Assembly (NCBI RefSeq): GCF_003014555.1
Contig: NZ_PYGE01000005.1
Span: 124,001-188,000 of the forward strand
Source of the DNA: Haloactinopolyspora alba
GTDB lineage: Bacteria > Actinomycetota > Actinomycetes > Jiangellales > Jiangellaceae
Direction: 5' to 3'
Length of the DNA stretch: 64,000 bases
In this document: in pieces, positions 36,357 to 45,477 of the stretch
How positions within the stretch are numbered: position 1 is the first letter of the stretch
How the letters are laid out: each line of letters begins with the position of its first letter
The notes under the pieces: generated by a model
Told to the model about the DNA's origin: nothing
The model's input: only the letters and a program-made list of their open reading frames with translations
The model's database searches: none
Translations under genes and position numbers: made by a program

Positions 36357-37339
36357 CGGGTGATCGTCTCCGGGTGTGTGGTCGTGAACCGCCAGGCGTC
36401 GGCGACGATGCGGTCCAGGTCGTGTTGCGGGTGCCAGCCGAGCTCGGTGCCGATGCGCTCGGCCGAGGCGACGAGCACCGGCGGGTCGCCGGCGCGGCGG
36501 TCGCGCTCGCGTGTCGGGACCGGGTGGCCGGTGACGCGCCGCACGGACTCGACGACCTCGCGCACGGTGTAGCCGGTGCCGGTGCCGAGGTTGTAGATCC
36601 TGTGCGAGCCGTGCGTGCCGACGGACTCGGCCGAGCCGGTGGCGTCGAGCGCCAGCTCGTGTGCCCGGGCGAGGTCGTCGACGTGCAGGTAGTCGCGGAC
36701 CGCGGTGCCGTCGCGGGTGGGGTAGTCGGTACCGAAGACGTCCACCGCGTCGCGGTGACCGGCCGGAACGTCGAGGATGTTCGGGATCAGGTGCGTCTCC
36801 GGGTCGTGCCGCTCGCCGTGCCGGCCGACGGCGCCGGCGACGTTGAAGTACCGCAGGCTCATCGCGGCCAACCCGCGAGCCGAGGCCGTGCCCGCGAGCA
36901 GGTGGTCGACGGCGAGCTTGCTGTGCCCGTACGGGTTGATCGGCGCCGCCGGCGCGTCCTCGGTGATCGGCGTGCGATCCGGCCGGCCGTAGGCCGCCGC
37001 CGTGGACGAGAACACCAGCCGCCGCACCCGCGCGGCCGTCATCGCCTCGACCAGGCGCAGCGTGCCGGCGACGTTGTTCCACCAGTACCGCTCCGGCTCC
37101 GCCACCGACTCGCCGACCAGCGATTTCGCGGCGAAGTGCAGGACGGCGTCGAACGACGCGTCGAGCAGGTCAGTGGCGTCGGCGATGCCGGCGTGGACGA
37201 ACCCGGCGCCGTCCGGCACGGCGTCCCGGTGGCCGGTGGAGAGGTCGTCGAGGACGACGACGGTGTGCCCGGCGGTCAGCAGCCGCGCCGCGACGACCGA
37301 GCCGATGTACCCGGCCCCACCGGTGACCAGAAGTTTCAC
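36353..37339 (-). CDS. galE: UDP-glucose 4-epimerase
   Basis: Interconverts UDP-galactose and UDP-glucose. A 328-residue short-chain dehydrogenase-type enzyme: NAD loop LLVTGGAGYIGSVVAARLL, VLHFAAKSLVGESVAEPERY, catalytic Ser/Tyr/Lys in FSSTAAAYG and PYGHSKLAVD, SLRYFNVAGAVGRHGE and VRDYLHVDDLARAH. The GTG at 37339 has GAGGAGGAG upstream and overlaps the galT stop by four bases. Confidence 0.95.
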   Translation of the reverse strand: MKLLVTGGAGYIGSVVAARLLTAGHTVVVLDDLSTGHRDAVPDGAGFVHAGIADATDLLDASFDAVLHFAAKSLVGESVAEPERYWWNNVAGTLRLVEAMTAARVRRLVFSSTAAAYGRPDRTPITEDAPAAPINPYGHSKLAVDHLLAGTASARGLAAMSLRYFNVAGAVGRHGERHDPETHLIPNILDVPAGHRDAVDVFGTDYPTRDGTAVRDYLHVDDLARAHELALDATGSAESVGTHGSHRIYNLGTGTGYTVREVVESVRRVTGHPVPTRERDRRAGDPPVLVASAERIGTELGWHPQHDLDRIVADAWRFTTTHPETITR

Positions 37340-38433
37340 GACTCCTCCTCGGTGGGTTCGGTGCCGGCCGCGCGCAACCGGGCGGCCACGTCCTCGGGCA
37401 GCACGTCCGTGACGAACGCGCCCATGCCCGACTCGGAGCCGGCCAGGTACTTCAGCTTGGCCGGCGCGCGCTTGGTCGACGACAGCTGCAGGTGCAGGTA
37501 CGCGAGGTCGTGCCCGGTGCTGACCGGAGCCTGGTGCCACGCCGCGACGTAGGGCAGCGGCCGGTCGTACAGCCGGTCGAACCGGCGCAGCACGTCGAGG
37601 TAGAGCCGGGCGAAGTCGTCGCGCTCGTGGTCGTCGAGCTCGGGGATGCTGGTGACCTGCCGGTGCGGATACAGGTGCACCTCGACCGGCCAGCGCGCGA
37701 ACGCCGGGACGAAGGCCGTCCAGTGCGCCGACGACGCGACGACGCGTTCGCCTGCGGCGCGTTCCTCCGCGAGCACGTCGGCGAACAGGTTCCGCCCGGT
37801 GCGGTCGTGGTGGCGACGCGCCGAGTCGAGCATGGTCGCGGTGCGCGGTGTGACGAACGGGTAGGCGTAGATCTGCCCGTGCGGGTGTGACAGCGTCACG
37901 CCGATCTCCTCGCCCCGGTTCTCGAAGCAGAACACCTGCTCGACCGCTGGATGCTCGGACAGGGCGGCGGTCCGGTCGGCCCAGGCGTCGACGACCAGCC
38001 GGGCCTGCTCCGGGCTGAGCGTGGCGAACGATCCGTCGTGGTCACTGCTGAAACAGACCACCTCGCAGCGTCCGCGGCCGGGGGCGCGCGGCACCAGAGC
38101 GGTGCCGTCGTTCGGTTGCTCGGCCGCGGCGGACAGGCTGGGGAAGCGGTTCTCGAAGACGACGACCCGGTAGTCCGGCGCCGGGACCTCGGTCCGCCGA
38201 TCGCCGCGGGACGGGCACAGCGGGCACTGGGCGGCCTGCGGCAGGTGGGTGCGGTCCTGCCGGTGCGAGGCCAGGACGACCCACTCGTTCAGCAGCGGGT
38301 CGTGGCGCAGCTGGGAGGTGGTGCTGACGGGGGGCAGGTCCCGCAGGTCGGGATGGTGGTCGCGACCGTCGTCGTCGGCGTCGAAGTAGATGATCTCGCG
38401 ACCGTCGCTGAGGTGATCGGTGGTCTTCTTCAC
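37336..38433 (-). CDS. galT: Galactose-1-phosphate uridylyltransferase
   Basis: Swaps UMP between UDP-glucose and galactose-1-phosphate. A 365-residue HIT-superfamily enzyme. Seen: LLNEWVVLASHRQDRTHLP, the zinc-site cysteines CPLCPSRGD, FENRFPSL, the active-site HPHGQIYAYPF preceded by ENRGEEIGVTLS, and the second zinc-ligand region WPVEVHLYPHRQVTSIPEL. The GTG at 38433 overlaps the deoR stop. Confidence 0.95.
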   Translation of the reverse strand: MKKTTDHLSDGREIIYFDADDDGRDHHPDLRDLPPVSTTSQLRHDPLLNEWVVLASHRQDRTHLPQAAQCPLCPSRGDRRTEVPAPDYRVVVFENRFPSLSAAAEQPNDGTALVPRAPGRGRCEVVCFSSDHDGSFATLSPEQARLVVDAWADRTAALSEHPAVEQVFCFENRGEEIGVTLSHPHGQIYAYPFVTPRTATMLDSARRHHDRTGRNLFADVLAEERAAGERVVASSAHWTAFVPAFARWPVEVHLYPHRQVTSIPELDDHERDDFARLYLDVLRRFDRLYDRPLPYVAAWHQAPVSTGHDLAYLHLQLSSTKRAPAKLKYLAGSESGMGAFVTDVLPEDVAARLRAAGTEPTEEES

Positions 38434-39242
38434 GATGGCGTGTCCGCGGTCCCGGTGGTCGTGGTGGGCTCGGATGGCGCGATGACGAGCTTGCCGACGT
38501 GCTCGTTCAGCACGTCGTGCGCCTCGGGTGGCAGGCCCTCGTCGCTGATGACGACGTCGGCCTCGTCCAGCGCGGCGATGGTGCTGATGCCGATCGTGTC
38601 CCACTTGGTGTGGTCGGCGAGGACCACGAGCCGTTTGCCCGCGGCGACGAGCGCGCGGTCGGTGTCGGCTTCGAGCAGGTTCGGCGTGGTGAACCCGGCG
38701 CTCGGGTCGATGCCGTGCACGCCGAGGAACACCACGTCGAGGTGCAGCTGGCGCAGCGACGACACGGCGATCGGACCGACCAGCGCGTCCGACGGCGTGC
38801 GGACGCCGCCGGTGAGCACCACGTTCAGGTCCGAGTCGTCGTCGGCGCGCAGCACGTCGGCCACCCGCATCGAGTTCGTCACGACGGTGAGCCCGGGGAT
38901 GTTGCGCAGGTGTTGTGCGAGGGTCCAGGTGGTCGTGCCGGCGGAGACGCCGACGGCGGAGCCGGGGGTGACCTGATCGGCCGCGGCGCGCGCGATGGCG
39001 TCCTTCTCGTCCTGCTGGCGCAGCCACTTCACCTCGAACCCGGGTTCCTCGGTGCTCGGTGTGCGCTTGGACGTGGCGCCGCCGTGCACCTTGTCGAGGG
39101 CGCCTCGCGCGACCAGCGCGTCGAGATCGCGCCGGATCGTCATGTCCGAGACACCGAACTGGGCCGCCAGTTCGGCCACCCGGACGGCCCCTCGCCGGCG
39201 CACTTCGTCCAGGATGTGTCCCTGTCGTTCGGCTGCCAGCAT
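38430..39242 (-). CDS. DeoR/GlpR family regulator of the gal operon
   Basis: A 270-residue sugar-phosphate-sensing regulator. The N-terminal HTH is ERQGHILDEVRRRGAVRVAE followed by QFGVSDMTIRRDLDALVARG. The DeoR C-terminal sensor domain shows VGVSAGTTTWTLAQHLRNI, LTVVTNSMRVADVL, GIDPSAGFTTPNLLEADTD and VLADHTKWD. It is the first gene of the operon and overlaps galT by four bases, so it probably autoregulates the gal genes in response to a phosphorylated sugar such as galactose-1-phosphate. It may also control the divergent glycosidase genes. Confidence 0.93.
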   Translation of the reverse strand: MLAAERQGHILDEVRRRGAVRVAELAAQFGVSDMTIRRDLDALVARGALDKVHGGATSKRTPSTEEPGFEVKWLRQQDEKDAIARAAADQVTPGSAVGVSAGTTTWTLAQHLRNIPGLTVVTNSMRVADVLRADDDSDLNVVLTGGVRTPSDALVGPIAVSSLRQLHLDVVFLGVHGIDPSAGFTTPNLLEADTDRALVAAGKRLVVLADHTKWDTIGISTIAALDEADVVISDEGLPPEAHDVLNEHVGKLVIAPSEPTTTTGTADTPS

Positions 39243-39602
39243 CCGTTGCCCCCTGTCTCAGCCGGGTGGAGTCGGCGGTGTGTCGCGTCTGCGTGGTCGA
39301 TCACGACCGATCGCGCCACGTCGTAGCGAGCGTTCAATTGTGTCCGGTCCTTGCGTGTCGAGCATACATCGCGGCGTCGATCCCGCGTCCGCAGGTGCGC
39401 CCGGCGTGCCTGATGGGCACCGAGATCGCAGGTGAGACCGGGATGGACGGTAGCGTGTCGAGCCCGAATCGTGATCTGAGTGTTTCCGATGGAACATGTT
39501 TGATTCGGTTGACATCTGAGGGTGACAACGATGGACTAGGCCCACTCGCATGCCCGTTCTGCGCCGTGATGTCCCGGCGCGCAACGCGAAAGGGGTACGG
39601 CA
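39243..39602. promoter_or_regulatory. Divergent control region between gal operon and glycosidase genes
   Basis: These 360 bases hold no gene. Near the glycosidase side are two related boxes, AGTGTTTCCGATGG (about 39479) and CATGTTTGATTCGG (about 39495), the direct-repeat style used by DeoR-type repressors, and a TTGACA hexamer at 39509-39514 that could be a -35 element. No convincing -10 partner is visible. The shared region makes joint control of both directions plausible. Confidence 0.4.
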
Positions 39603-42164
39603 GTGAAGCTGATTGATGCACCGACGCGTGGCCGATGGCGCCGTGGACTGACGCTCGCGGCAGTAGGCGTGCTGGGGGTGTCCGTCATGACGGTCCCGGC
39701 GGGCGCGGCCGACGACGCCGCGCAGGGCCCGCCCGGCACCGGCCCGGAGGCGGCCGACGGCTGGACGCCGGGCGAGCCGCCGCTGACGACGCCGTGGACC
39801 GACGAGGTCGGCCCGGACAACGCCCTGCCCGAGTACCCGCGGCCGCAGCTCGTCCGGCGGGACTGGGAGAACCTGAACGGCGTGTGGCAGTTCGCTGCGG
39901 CGGCCGAGGGTGAACAGCCGCCGTTCGGCGAGACGCTGGACGAACGGGTGCTGGTGCCGTACCCGATCGAGTCCGCGCTGTCCGGGATCCAGCGACACGA
40001 GGACCGGATGTGGTACCGGCGGACCTTCGAGGTGCCGCCGAACTGGCACGTCGGCCGGGGTGAACGCCTGATCCTCAACTTCGGCGCCGTGGACTACGAC
40101 GCGCGGGTCTGGGTGAACGGCGAGGAGGTGACCTCGCACCGCGGCGGCTACGACAAGTTCTCCGTCGACATCACCGACGCGCTGACCGGCGACGGTCCGC
40201 AGGAGCTCATCGTCTGGGCCGAGGACCTGACCGACGCCACGCAGCAGCCGGTCGGCAAGCAGCGGCTGGTGCCCGACCGCGGCATCTTCTACGAGGCCAG
40301 CTCCGGCATCTGGCAGACGGTCTGGATGGAGCCGGTGCCCGAGGCGCACGTGACCGGGCTGAACATGACGCCGGACATCGACACCGACACGCTCACACTC
40401 GGCGTCGAGGCCGCAGCGGCCGAGGGCATGTCGGTGCAGGCCATCGCGTACGACGACCACCGGCCGGTGGCGCGCGCCACGGGCGCCGCCGACGAGAAGC
40501 TCGAGCTGGAGATCCCGGACGCGAAGCTCTGGTCGCCCGACAACCCGCACCTGTACGACCTCAAGGTCTACCTGATGGACGGCAACCGCCGCGTCGACCG
40601 GGTGGAGTCGTACTTCGGCATGCGCGAGGTCGGCATGGCCAAGGGTGAGGACGGCAAGCAGCGGCTGACGCTCAACGGCGAGATCCTGTTCCAGATGTCG
40701 ACCCTGGACCAGGGGTACTGGCCGGACGGGCTGCACACCGCGCCGACCGACGAGGCGCTGCGCTTCGATCTCGAGAAGCACAAGGAGATGGGGTTCAACA
40801 CCGTCCGCAAGCACATCAAGGTCGAACCGGATCGGTGGTTCTACCACGCCGACCGGCTCGGGCTGCTCGTGTGGCAGGACATGCCCTCCGCGCGGCCGGA
40901 CCCGATCCAGGGCCAGTGGCGCGACCAGTTCGAGTCCGAGCTGTTCGAGATGGTCGAGGAGCACGATCACTGGACGTCGGTGGTCGCGTGGGTGCCGTTC
41001 AACGAGGGCTGGGGCGAGTGGAGCCAGGAGCGCACCGGTGAGCTCGCCGAGCGGATCAAGGAGATGGACCCCACTCGACTCGTCAACGCGCACAGCGGTG
41101 TGAACTGCTGCGACTCGCTCGGCGACTCCGGCAAGGGCGACATGATCGACTGGCACGACTACGTCGGGCCGGCCACGCCGATGCCGGACGAGAACCGGGT
41201 GGCCGTCGACGGCGAGCACGGCGGGTTCGGCCTCGAGGTCGAGGGCCACATGTGGTTCGGCGAGGGGCACGCGTACGAGATGACGCCGAACAAGGAGGCG
41301 CTGACCAGGCGCTACGTCGAGAACCAGCAGGACGTGCTGGAAGCGGCGAAGACCTGCGGCATCTCGGCGGCGGTCTACACCCAGATCACCGACGTCGAGC
41401 ACGAGGTCAACGGACTTCTGACCTACGACCGCAAGGTCGAGAAGATGGACTTCGACCGGGTGCGGGCGATCAACGAGAAGATCATCGCCGAAGCCGACGG
41501 ATCCGGTGAGGGTGTGCCCGATCCCGACCCGGGCACACCCGGTCTCGACGGCATCTCGTTCTACCCGTTCAGCGAGGGCTCGGGCACGACGACCGCCGAC
41601 GCGGTGGGCGAGCACGACGCGACGCTCGTCGGCGGCCCGTCCTGGACCACCGGCGTCGACGGTTCCGCGGTGGAGTTCAACGGCGACGGCCAGTTCGCCG
41701 ACACCGGCGCGAGCATCCTCGACACCACCGGCAACTACAGCGTGTCCGCGTGGGTGAAGCTGAACGAGGCGGGCGGCCGGTTCCAGACCGCCGTGTCGCA
41801 GGACGGCGACGGCACCAGCGGGTTCTTCCTGCAGTACTCCGGCGCGGATCAGCGGTTCGCGTTCTCGTTCGCCGGCCTGCGTGCGTTGTCGCCGGAGAAG
41901 CCGGAGACGGGGCGCTGGTACCACCTGGTCGGCGTCCGTGACGCGGCCGCCGGGACGATCGAGCTCTACCTGGACGGTGAGCGCGTGGCCACGCGCGACG
42001 CCTGCGTCGCCGACGACGCCACCGGCAACACCGTCATCGGCCGCGCACAGTTCGGCGGCAACCAGGTCGACTTCCTGAACGGTGCGGTCGACCAGGTGCG
42101 GCTGTTCGACCGGGCCCTGGACGCCGGTGAGGTCGGCACGCTGTACGGCTCCGGCCAGAACTGA
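39603..42164 (+). CDS. Secreted family-2 glycoside hydrolase with LamG-type C-terminal domain
   Basis: An 853-residue exported enzyme. Signal peptide 1 to about 35 (TLAAVGVLGVSVMTVPAGAA). The GH2 sugar-binding domain follows (RRDWENLNGVWQF, MWYRRTFEVPPNWHVG, VWVNGEEVTSHRGGYDKFSV), then an Ig-like domain and a TIM barrel (EMGFNTVRKHIKVEPDRWFY). The acid/base glutamate is in VPFNEGWGEW (near 468) and the likely nucleophile in VDGEHGGFG (near 536). The last 200 residues form a LamG/concanavalin-like lectin domain (GISFYPFSEGSGTTTADAVG, WYHLVGVRDAAAGTIELYLD). Beside the gal operon, beta-galactosidase-like activity is the natural guess, but GH2 also includes mannosidases, glucuronidases and arabinosidases. 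Confidence 0.88.
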   Translation: MKLIDAPTRGRWRRGLTLAAVGVLGVSVMTVPAGAADDAAQGPPGTGPEAADGWTPGEPPLTTPWTDEVGPDNALPEYPRPQLVRRDWENLNGVWQFAAAAEGEQPPFGETLDERVLVPYPIESALSGIQRHEDRMWYRRTFEVPPNWHVGRGERLILNFGAVDYDARVWVNGEEVTSHRGGYDKFSVDITDALTGDGPQELIVWAEDLTDATQQPVGKQRLVPDRGIFYEASSGIWQTVWMEPVPEAHVTGLNMTPDIDTDTLTLGVEAAAAEGMSVQAIAYDDHRPVARATGAADEKLELEIPDAKLWSPDNPHLYDLKVYLMDGNRRVDRVESYFGMREVGMAKGEDGKQRLTLNGEILFQMSTLDQGYWPDGLHTAPTDEALRFDLEKHKEMGFNTVRKHIKVEPDRWFYHADRLGLLVWQDMPSARPDPIQGQWRDQFESELFEMVEEHDHWTSVVAWVPFNEGWGEWSQERTGELAERIKEMDPTRLVNAHSGVNCCDSLGDSGKGDMIDWHDYVGPATPMPDENRVAVDGEHGGFGLEVEGHMWFGEGHAYEMTPNKEALTRRYVENQQDVLEAAKTCGISAAVYTQITDVEHEVNGLLTYDRKVEKMDFDRVRAINEKIIAEADGSGEGVPDPDPGTPGLDGISFYPFSEGSGTTTADAVGEHDATLVGGPSWTTGVDGSAVEFNGDGQFADTGASILDTTGNYSVSAWVKLNEAGGRFQTAVSQDGDGTSGFFLQYSGADQRFAFSFAGLRALSPEKPETGRWYHLVGVRDAAAGTIELYLDGERVATRDACVADDATGNTVIGRAQFGGNQVDFLNGAVDQVRLFDRALDAGEVGTLYGSGQN

Positions 42165-42249
42165 CGGACGAAACCCCGACGTGGTGCGGGTGCGGCCGAC
42201 GCCGCGCCCGCACCACCGGCGAAACCCGAACTGTCGAGGTGAGGCGACG

Positions 42250-45200
42250 ATGACACTCGAGAACCGGCGTGGCCGCCATGCCGTCGGTACTGTCCGCGGG
42301 CGAGGCGTTCTCGCCGTCACCGGCGTGCTCGCCATGACGGCTCTGACCGCGACGGCGACTCCGGTCGCCGAGCGTGCGGCGGCGCAGCCGCACGGGTCGG
42401 ACGCGGCGCAGCCCGCGCCCCGGACCGGCACCGGGCCGTACCCGGAGGTCGGCGCGGGAACCTCGGTGCTCGACCACGGCGCGCTGCTCGGCGACGTCGT
42501 CGAACCGGCCTGGTACGAGGCGAACGTCCCGTTCGTCGACCTCCCGGACGAGCAGATCGAGGACACCTACTACTACCGCTGGCGGGTGGTGAAGGAGGCG
42601 CTGAAGTACACCGGTCCCGAGGACGGCTGGATCGTGTCGGAGTTCCTCGGACCGGTCGGGTACTCGGCGCCCAACGGCGGCATCGTCGCCGCGGCGGCGC
42701 ACCATATCCGCGAGGGCCGCTGGCTACGCGACCACCGCTATCTCGACGACTACGTCGACTACTGGCTGCGCGGTTCCGGGTCCGGCCCCAAGCCCGCGAC
42801 GGACTTCCTGAACGAGAACACCACCGACTGGGCGCATCAGTACTCGTTCTGGGCCGCCGACGCCGTGCTCGCGCGGGCCCGCGTCGACGGCCGGCTCGAC
42901 CACGCGATCGACCGGCTACCCGAGCTGGAGAAGCAGTGGAAGGGGTGGTCCGGGCAGTTCGACGACGAGGTCGGGCTCTACTGGCAGACGCCGGTGTGGG
43001 ACGCGATGGAGTACACGGCGAGTTCGTACCAGAGCGACGACCCCTACCACGGCGGTGCGGGGTTCCGGCCGACGTTGAACTCCTACCAGTACGGCGACGC
43101 GCGGGCGATCGCGCACCTGCTGCGGCTACGCGGCGATGAGGGCGACGCGGCGGCGGCCGAACGCTACGAGCAGCGCGCCCGGCAGTTGAAGCGGAACCAG
43201 GAGCGGTGGCTGTGGGACCCGGCCGACGAGTTCTACAAGCACGTCATGCGCGACGACAACCCGGACCGGTCCCGGCTGGCCGACCGCGAGCAGATCGGGT
43301 TCATCCCGTGGTACTTCCACATGGCGCCGCCGGAGAACGCCGCCGCCTGGTCGCAGCTGACTGATCCTCAGGGCTTCGCCGCGCCGTACGGCCCGACGAC
43401 GGTCGAGCGGCGCAGCCCGTGGTTCATGCACGAGGCGAGCGACGGATGCTGCCGCTGGAACGGCCCCAGCTGGCCGTACTCGACGAGCCAGACGCTGACG
43501 GCCCTGGCCAACCTGCTGATCGACTACCCGGACCAGCCGCACGTCGACCGTGCCGACTACTACGACTCGCTGCGCAAGTACGCCCTCACCCAGCGCAAGG
43601 ACGGCGAGCCGTACGTGGCCGAGGCGCACCATCCGGACGAGGACCGCTGGCTCTACGACAGCGCCGGACACAGCGAGGACTACAACCACTCGACATTCAA
43701 CGACCTGGTGCTGTCCGGGCTGCTCGGCGTCCGCCCGCGGACCGGTGACAGCGTCGAGATCGCGCCGCTGGCGCCGCGGGACTGGGACCATTTCGCCCTC
43801 GAGAACCTCGCCTACCACGGCCGTAACCTGACCGTGCTGTGGGACCGGGACGGCTCGGCCTACCGGAAGGGCGCGGGCCTGTCGGTGTGGCTGGACGGCG
43901 AGCCGGTGCACCGACAGGATGACCTCTCGCCGGTGACCGTCGACGTGCCCTCCGGGACGGACGAGCCGTTGCCCGAGGTCGTCGACGATCTCGCCAACGT
44001 CGACGGGACCGGGTACCCGTCGGCGAGCGCCACCTACACCTTCGGCACCGACAGTGCGGCCAACGCGATCGACGGCCAGGACCTGCACATCGACACACCG
44101 TCGTCGCGGTGGACGAACTACGCGAGCCCGAACGACGAGGACCGGCTCACGCTCGACCTGGGCGTGCCGACACCGGTATCGGACATCCGGCTGTCGTTCT
44201 ACGACGACGGCGGCGGCGTGCGCACCCCGGACGCGTACCGGCTGGAGTACCGGACGGATGCGGGCGACTGGCGCGACCTGCCGGACGGGCGCCGGAGTCC
44301 GGCTTCGCCGCGGCGTGGCGTCCTGAACCGGGTGCTGCTCGACGAGCCGGTGCTCACCGACGGGCTTCGGCTGACCGCGACCCGCGAGGACGGTGGAGCG
44401 GTCGGCGTCAGCGCCTGGCAGGCGTGGCGGGCCGAGGACCCCCGGCTGACCGTCGGTGTCGACACCGGCGCCGAGGACGTCCTCGCTGTGCGGGCGGGCG
44501 AGACCGCCGAGGTCGCCACCACGGTGACCGTCGACGACGGGGCCCGCGCGGTTGTGGTGAGGCCGAAGCTGCTGGTGCCGCGCGGCTGGGAGGTCTCATC
44601 CCTGGGGCGGACCAGGCCGACTCCGGTGCGAGCCGGCGAGACACTGCGGACCCGGTGGGAGGTGACGCCGCCGGACGACCTGGCGCTCGGGTCGACGGCG
44701 CCGCTGCGGGCCATGGCCAAGTCGCGGCTGCCGGGAGGGGCGCGGCGAAGCACCGGCGCTGTCGCCGAGACCGAGTCCGTCTTCGACCCCGCCGACTTCC
44801 CGGAGACCGCATGGGTGGACGACTTCACCGACGACCGGGTCGCCCGCTACCGGGTGGACCGCCCGTTCGGTGAGGCGGCCGCGGAGCTGACGGTCGCGGA
44901 CGGCGCGCTGACCGCCACGTCGGAAGGGCGGTCGGGGTTCGTGCTGGCGGCGCCGGTGGACGCGTCGCCGCACGGGACGGCCGTGATCGTCGAACCGCGT
45001 AGCTTCGCCGGCACGTCGCCGGAGGACAGCATCTTCGCCGGGCTGTCCGGCGGGGACGGCGACAGTGTGCTGGCCTGGTACAACAACCACCACGGCACGT
45101 CGGCAGTCGACATCAGGGCGGGTGGGAGCAGCCACGGCCCGCCGGCCAACGGCGGCTGTTGCGCCGACGTCACCTGGGAGCCCGGCGACCGTTTCGCCGC

Positions 45201-45384
45201 CGTCATCCAGGACGGTTCCCTGACCAGCTGGATCGAGCATGACGGACGGTGGCGGCGGATCCACACGGCACCGTTCTCGGTCGCCGTCGACCGCGACGTC
45301 GTGCACGGATGGTCGCCGGCCATGGGCCTGCGGCTCGAGACCGGGGAGCTCTCCCTCGAGCGGTTCACGGTGCGCACCCGCTAG
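42250..45384 (+). CDS. Secreted MGH1/GH63-like (alpha/alpha)6 glycoside hydrolase, multidomain
   Basis: A 1044-residue exported protein. After a signal peptide (LAVTGVLAMTALTATATPVA) comes an (alpha/alpha)6 toroid: TYYYRWRVVKEALKYTG, DWAHQYSFWAADAVLARARV, QFDDEVGLYWQTPVWDAMEY, IGFIPWYFHMAPPENAAAW, and the hallmark CCRWNGPSWPYSTSQTLTAL. C-terminal parts look like an F5/8-type carbohydrate-binding module (about 590-740, YASPNDEDRLTLDLG), an NEW3-like region (LLVPRGWEVSSLG) and a laminin-G-like end (VDDFTDDRVARYRVDRPFG). The substrate is unknown; relatives act on alpha-linked oligosaccharides. GGTGAGG lies before the ATG. Only 85 bases separate it from the GH2 gene. Confidence 0.8.
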   Translation: MTLENRRGRHAVGTVRGRGVLAVTGVLAMTALTATATPVAERAAAQPHGSDAAQPAPRTGTGPYPEVGAGTSVLDHGALLGDVVEPAWYEANVPFVDLPDEQIEDTYYYRWRVVKEALKYTGPEDGWIVSEFLGPVGYSAPNGGIVAAAAHHIREGRWLRDHRYLDDYVDYWLRGSGSGPKPATDFLNENTTDWAHQYSFWAADAVLARARVDGRLDHAIDRLPELEKQWKGWSGQFDDEVGLYWQTPVWDAMEYTASSYQSDDPYHGGAGFRPTLNSYQYGDARAIAHLLRLRGDEGDAAAAERYEQRARQLKRNQERWLWDPADEFYKHVMRDDNPDRSRLADREQIGFIPWYFHMAPPENAAAWSQLTDPQGFAAPYGPTTVERRSPWFMHEASDGCCRWNGPSWPYSTSQTLTALANLLIDYPDQPHVDRADYYDSLRKYALTQRKDGEPYVAEAHHPDEDRWLYDSAGHSEDYNHSTFNDLVLSGLLGVRPRTGDSVEIAPLAPRDWDHFALENLAYHGRNLTVLWDRDGSAYRKGAGLSVWLDGEPVHRQDDLSPVTVDVPSGTDEPLPEVVDDLANVDGTGYPSASATYTFGTDSAANAIDGQDLHIDTPSSRWTNYASPNDEDRLTLDLGVPTPVSDIRLSFYDDGGGVRTPDAYRLEYRTDAGDWRDLPDGRRSPASPRRGVLNRVLLDEPVLTDGLRLTATREDGGAVGVSAWQAWRAEDPRLTVGVDTGAEDVLAVRAGETAEVATTVTVDDGARAVVVRPKLLVPRGWEVSSLGRTRPTPVRAGETLRTRWEVTPPDDLALGSTAPLRAMAKSRLPGGARRSTGAVAETESVFDPADFPETAWVDDFTDDRVARYRVDRPFGEAAAELTVADGALTATSEGRSGFVLAAPVDASPHGTAVIVEPRSFAGTSPEDSIFAGLSGGDGDSVLAWYNNHHGTSAVDIRAGGSSHGPPANGGCCADVTWEPGDRFAAVIQDGSLTSWIEHDGRWRRIHTAPFSVAVDRDVVHGWSPAMGLRLETGELSLERFTVRTR

Positions 45385-45431
45385 CGGCCGTCGCCGTCCA
45401 TCCGACCAGCACACGACCCCCCAGTTGCACT

Positions 45432-45451
45432 CCCGTGCCGCGCGGCACGGG
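45432..45451 (+). terminator. Intra-operon hairpin before binding-protein gene
   Basis: CCCGTGCC (45432-45439) and GGCACGGG (45444-45451) pair perfectly around GCGC, 26 bases before the binding-protein start. It may act as an attenuator, or as an mRNA-stabilising 5' hairpin raising binding-protein expression over its neighbours. Confidence 0.5.
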
Positions 45452-45477
45452 TGGAAACCCAGTGAAGGAGACAGGAA

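Noticed and set aside
39258-42566. A 1102-codon minus-strand frame opposite the GH2 gene
   Set aside because: Composition-driven shadow; the plus strand encodes a clear signal peptide, GH2 catalytic motifs and LamG domain.
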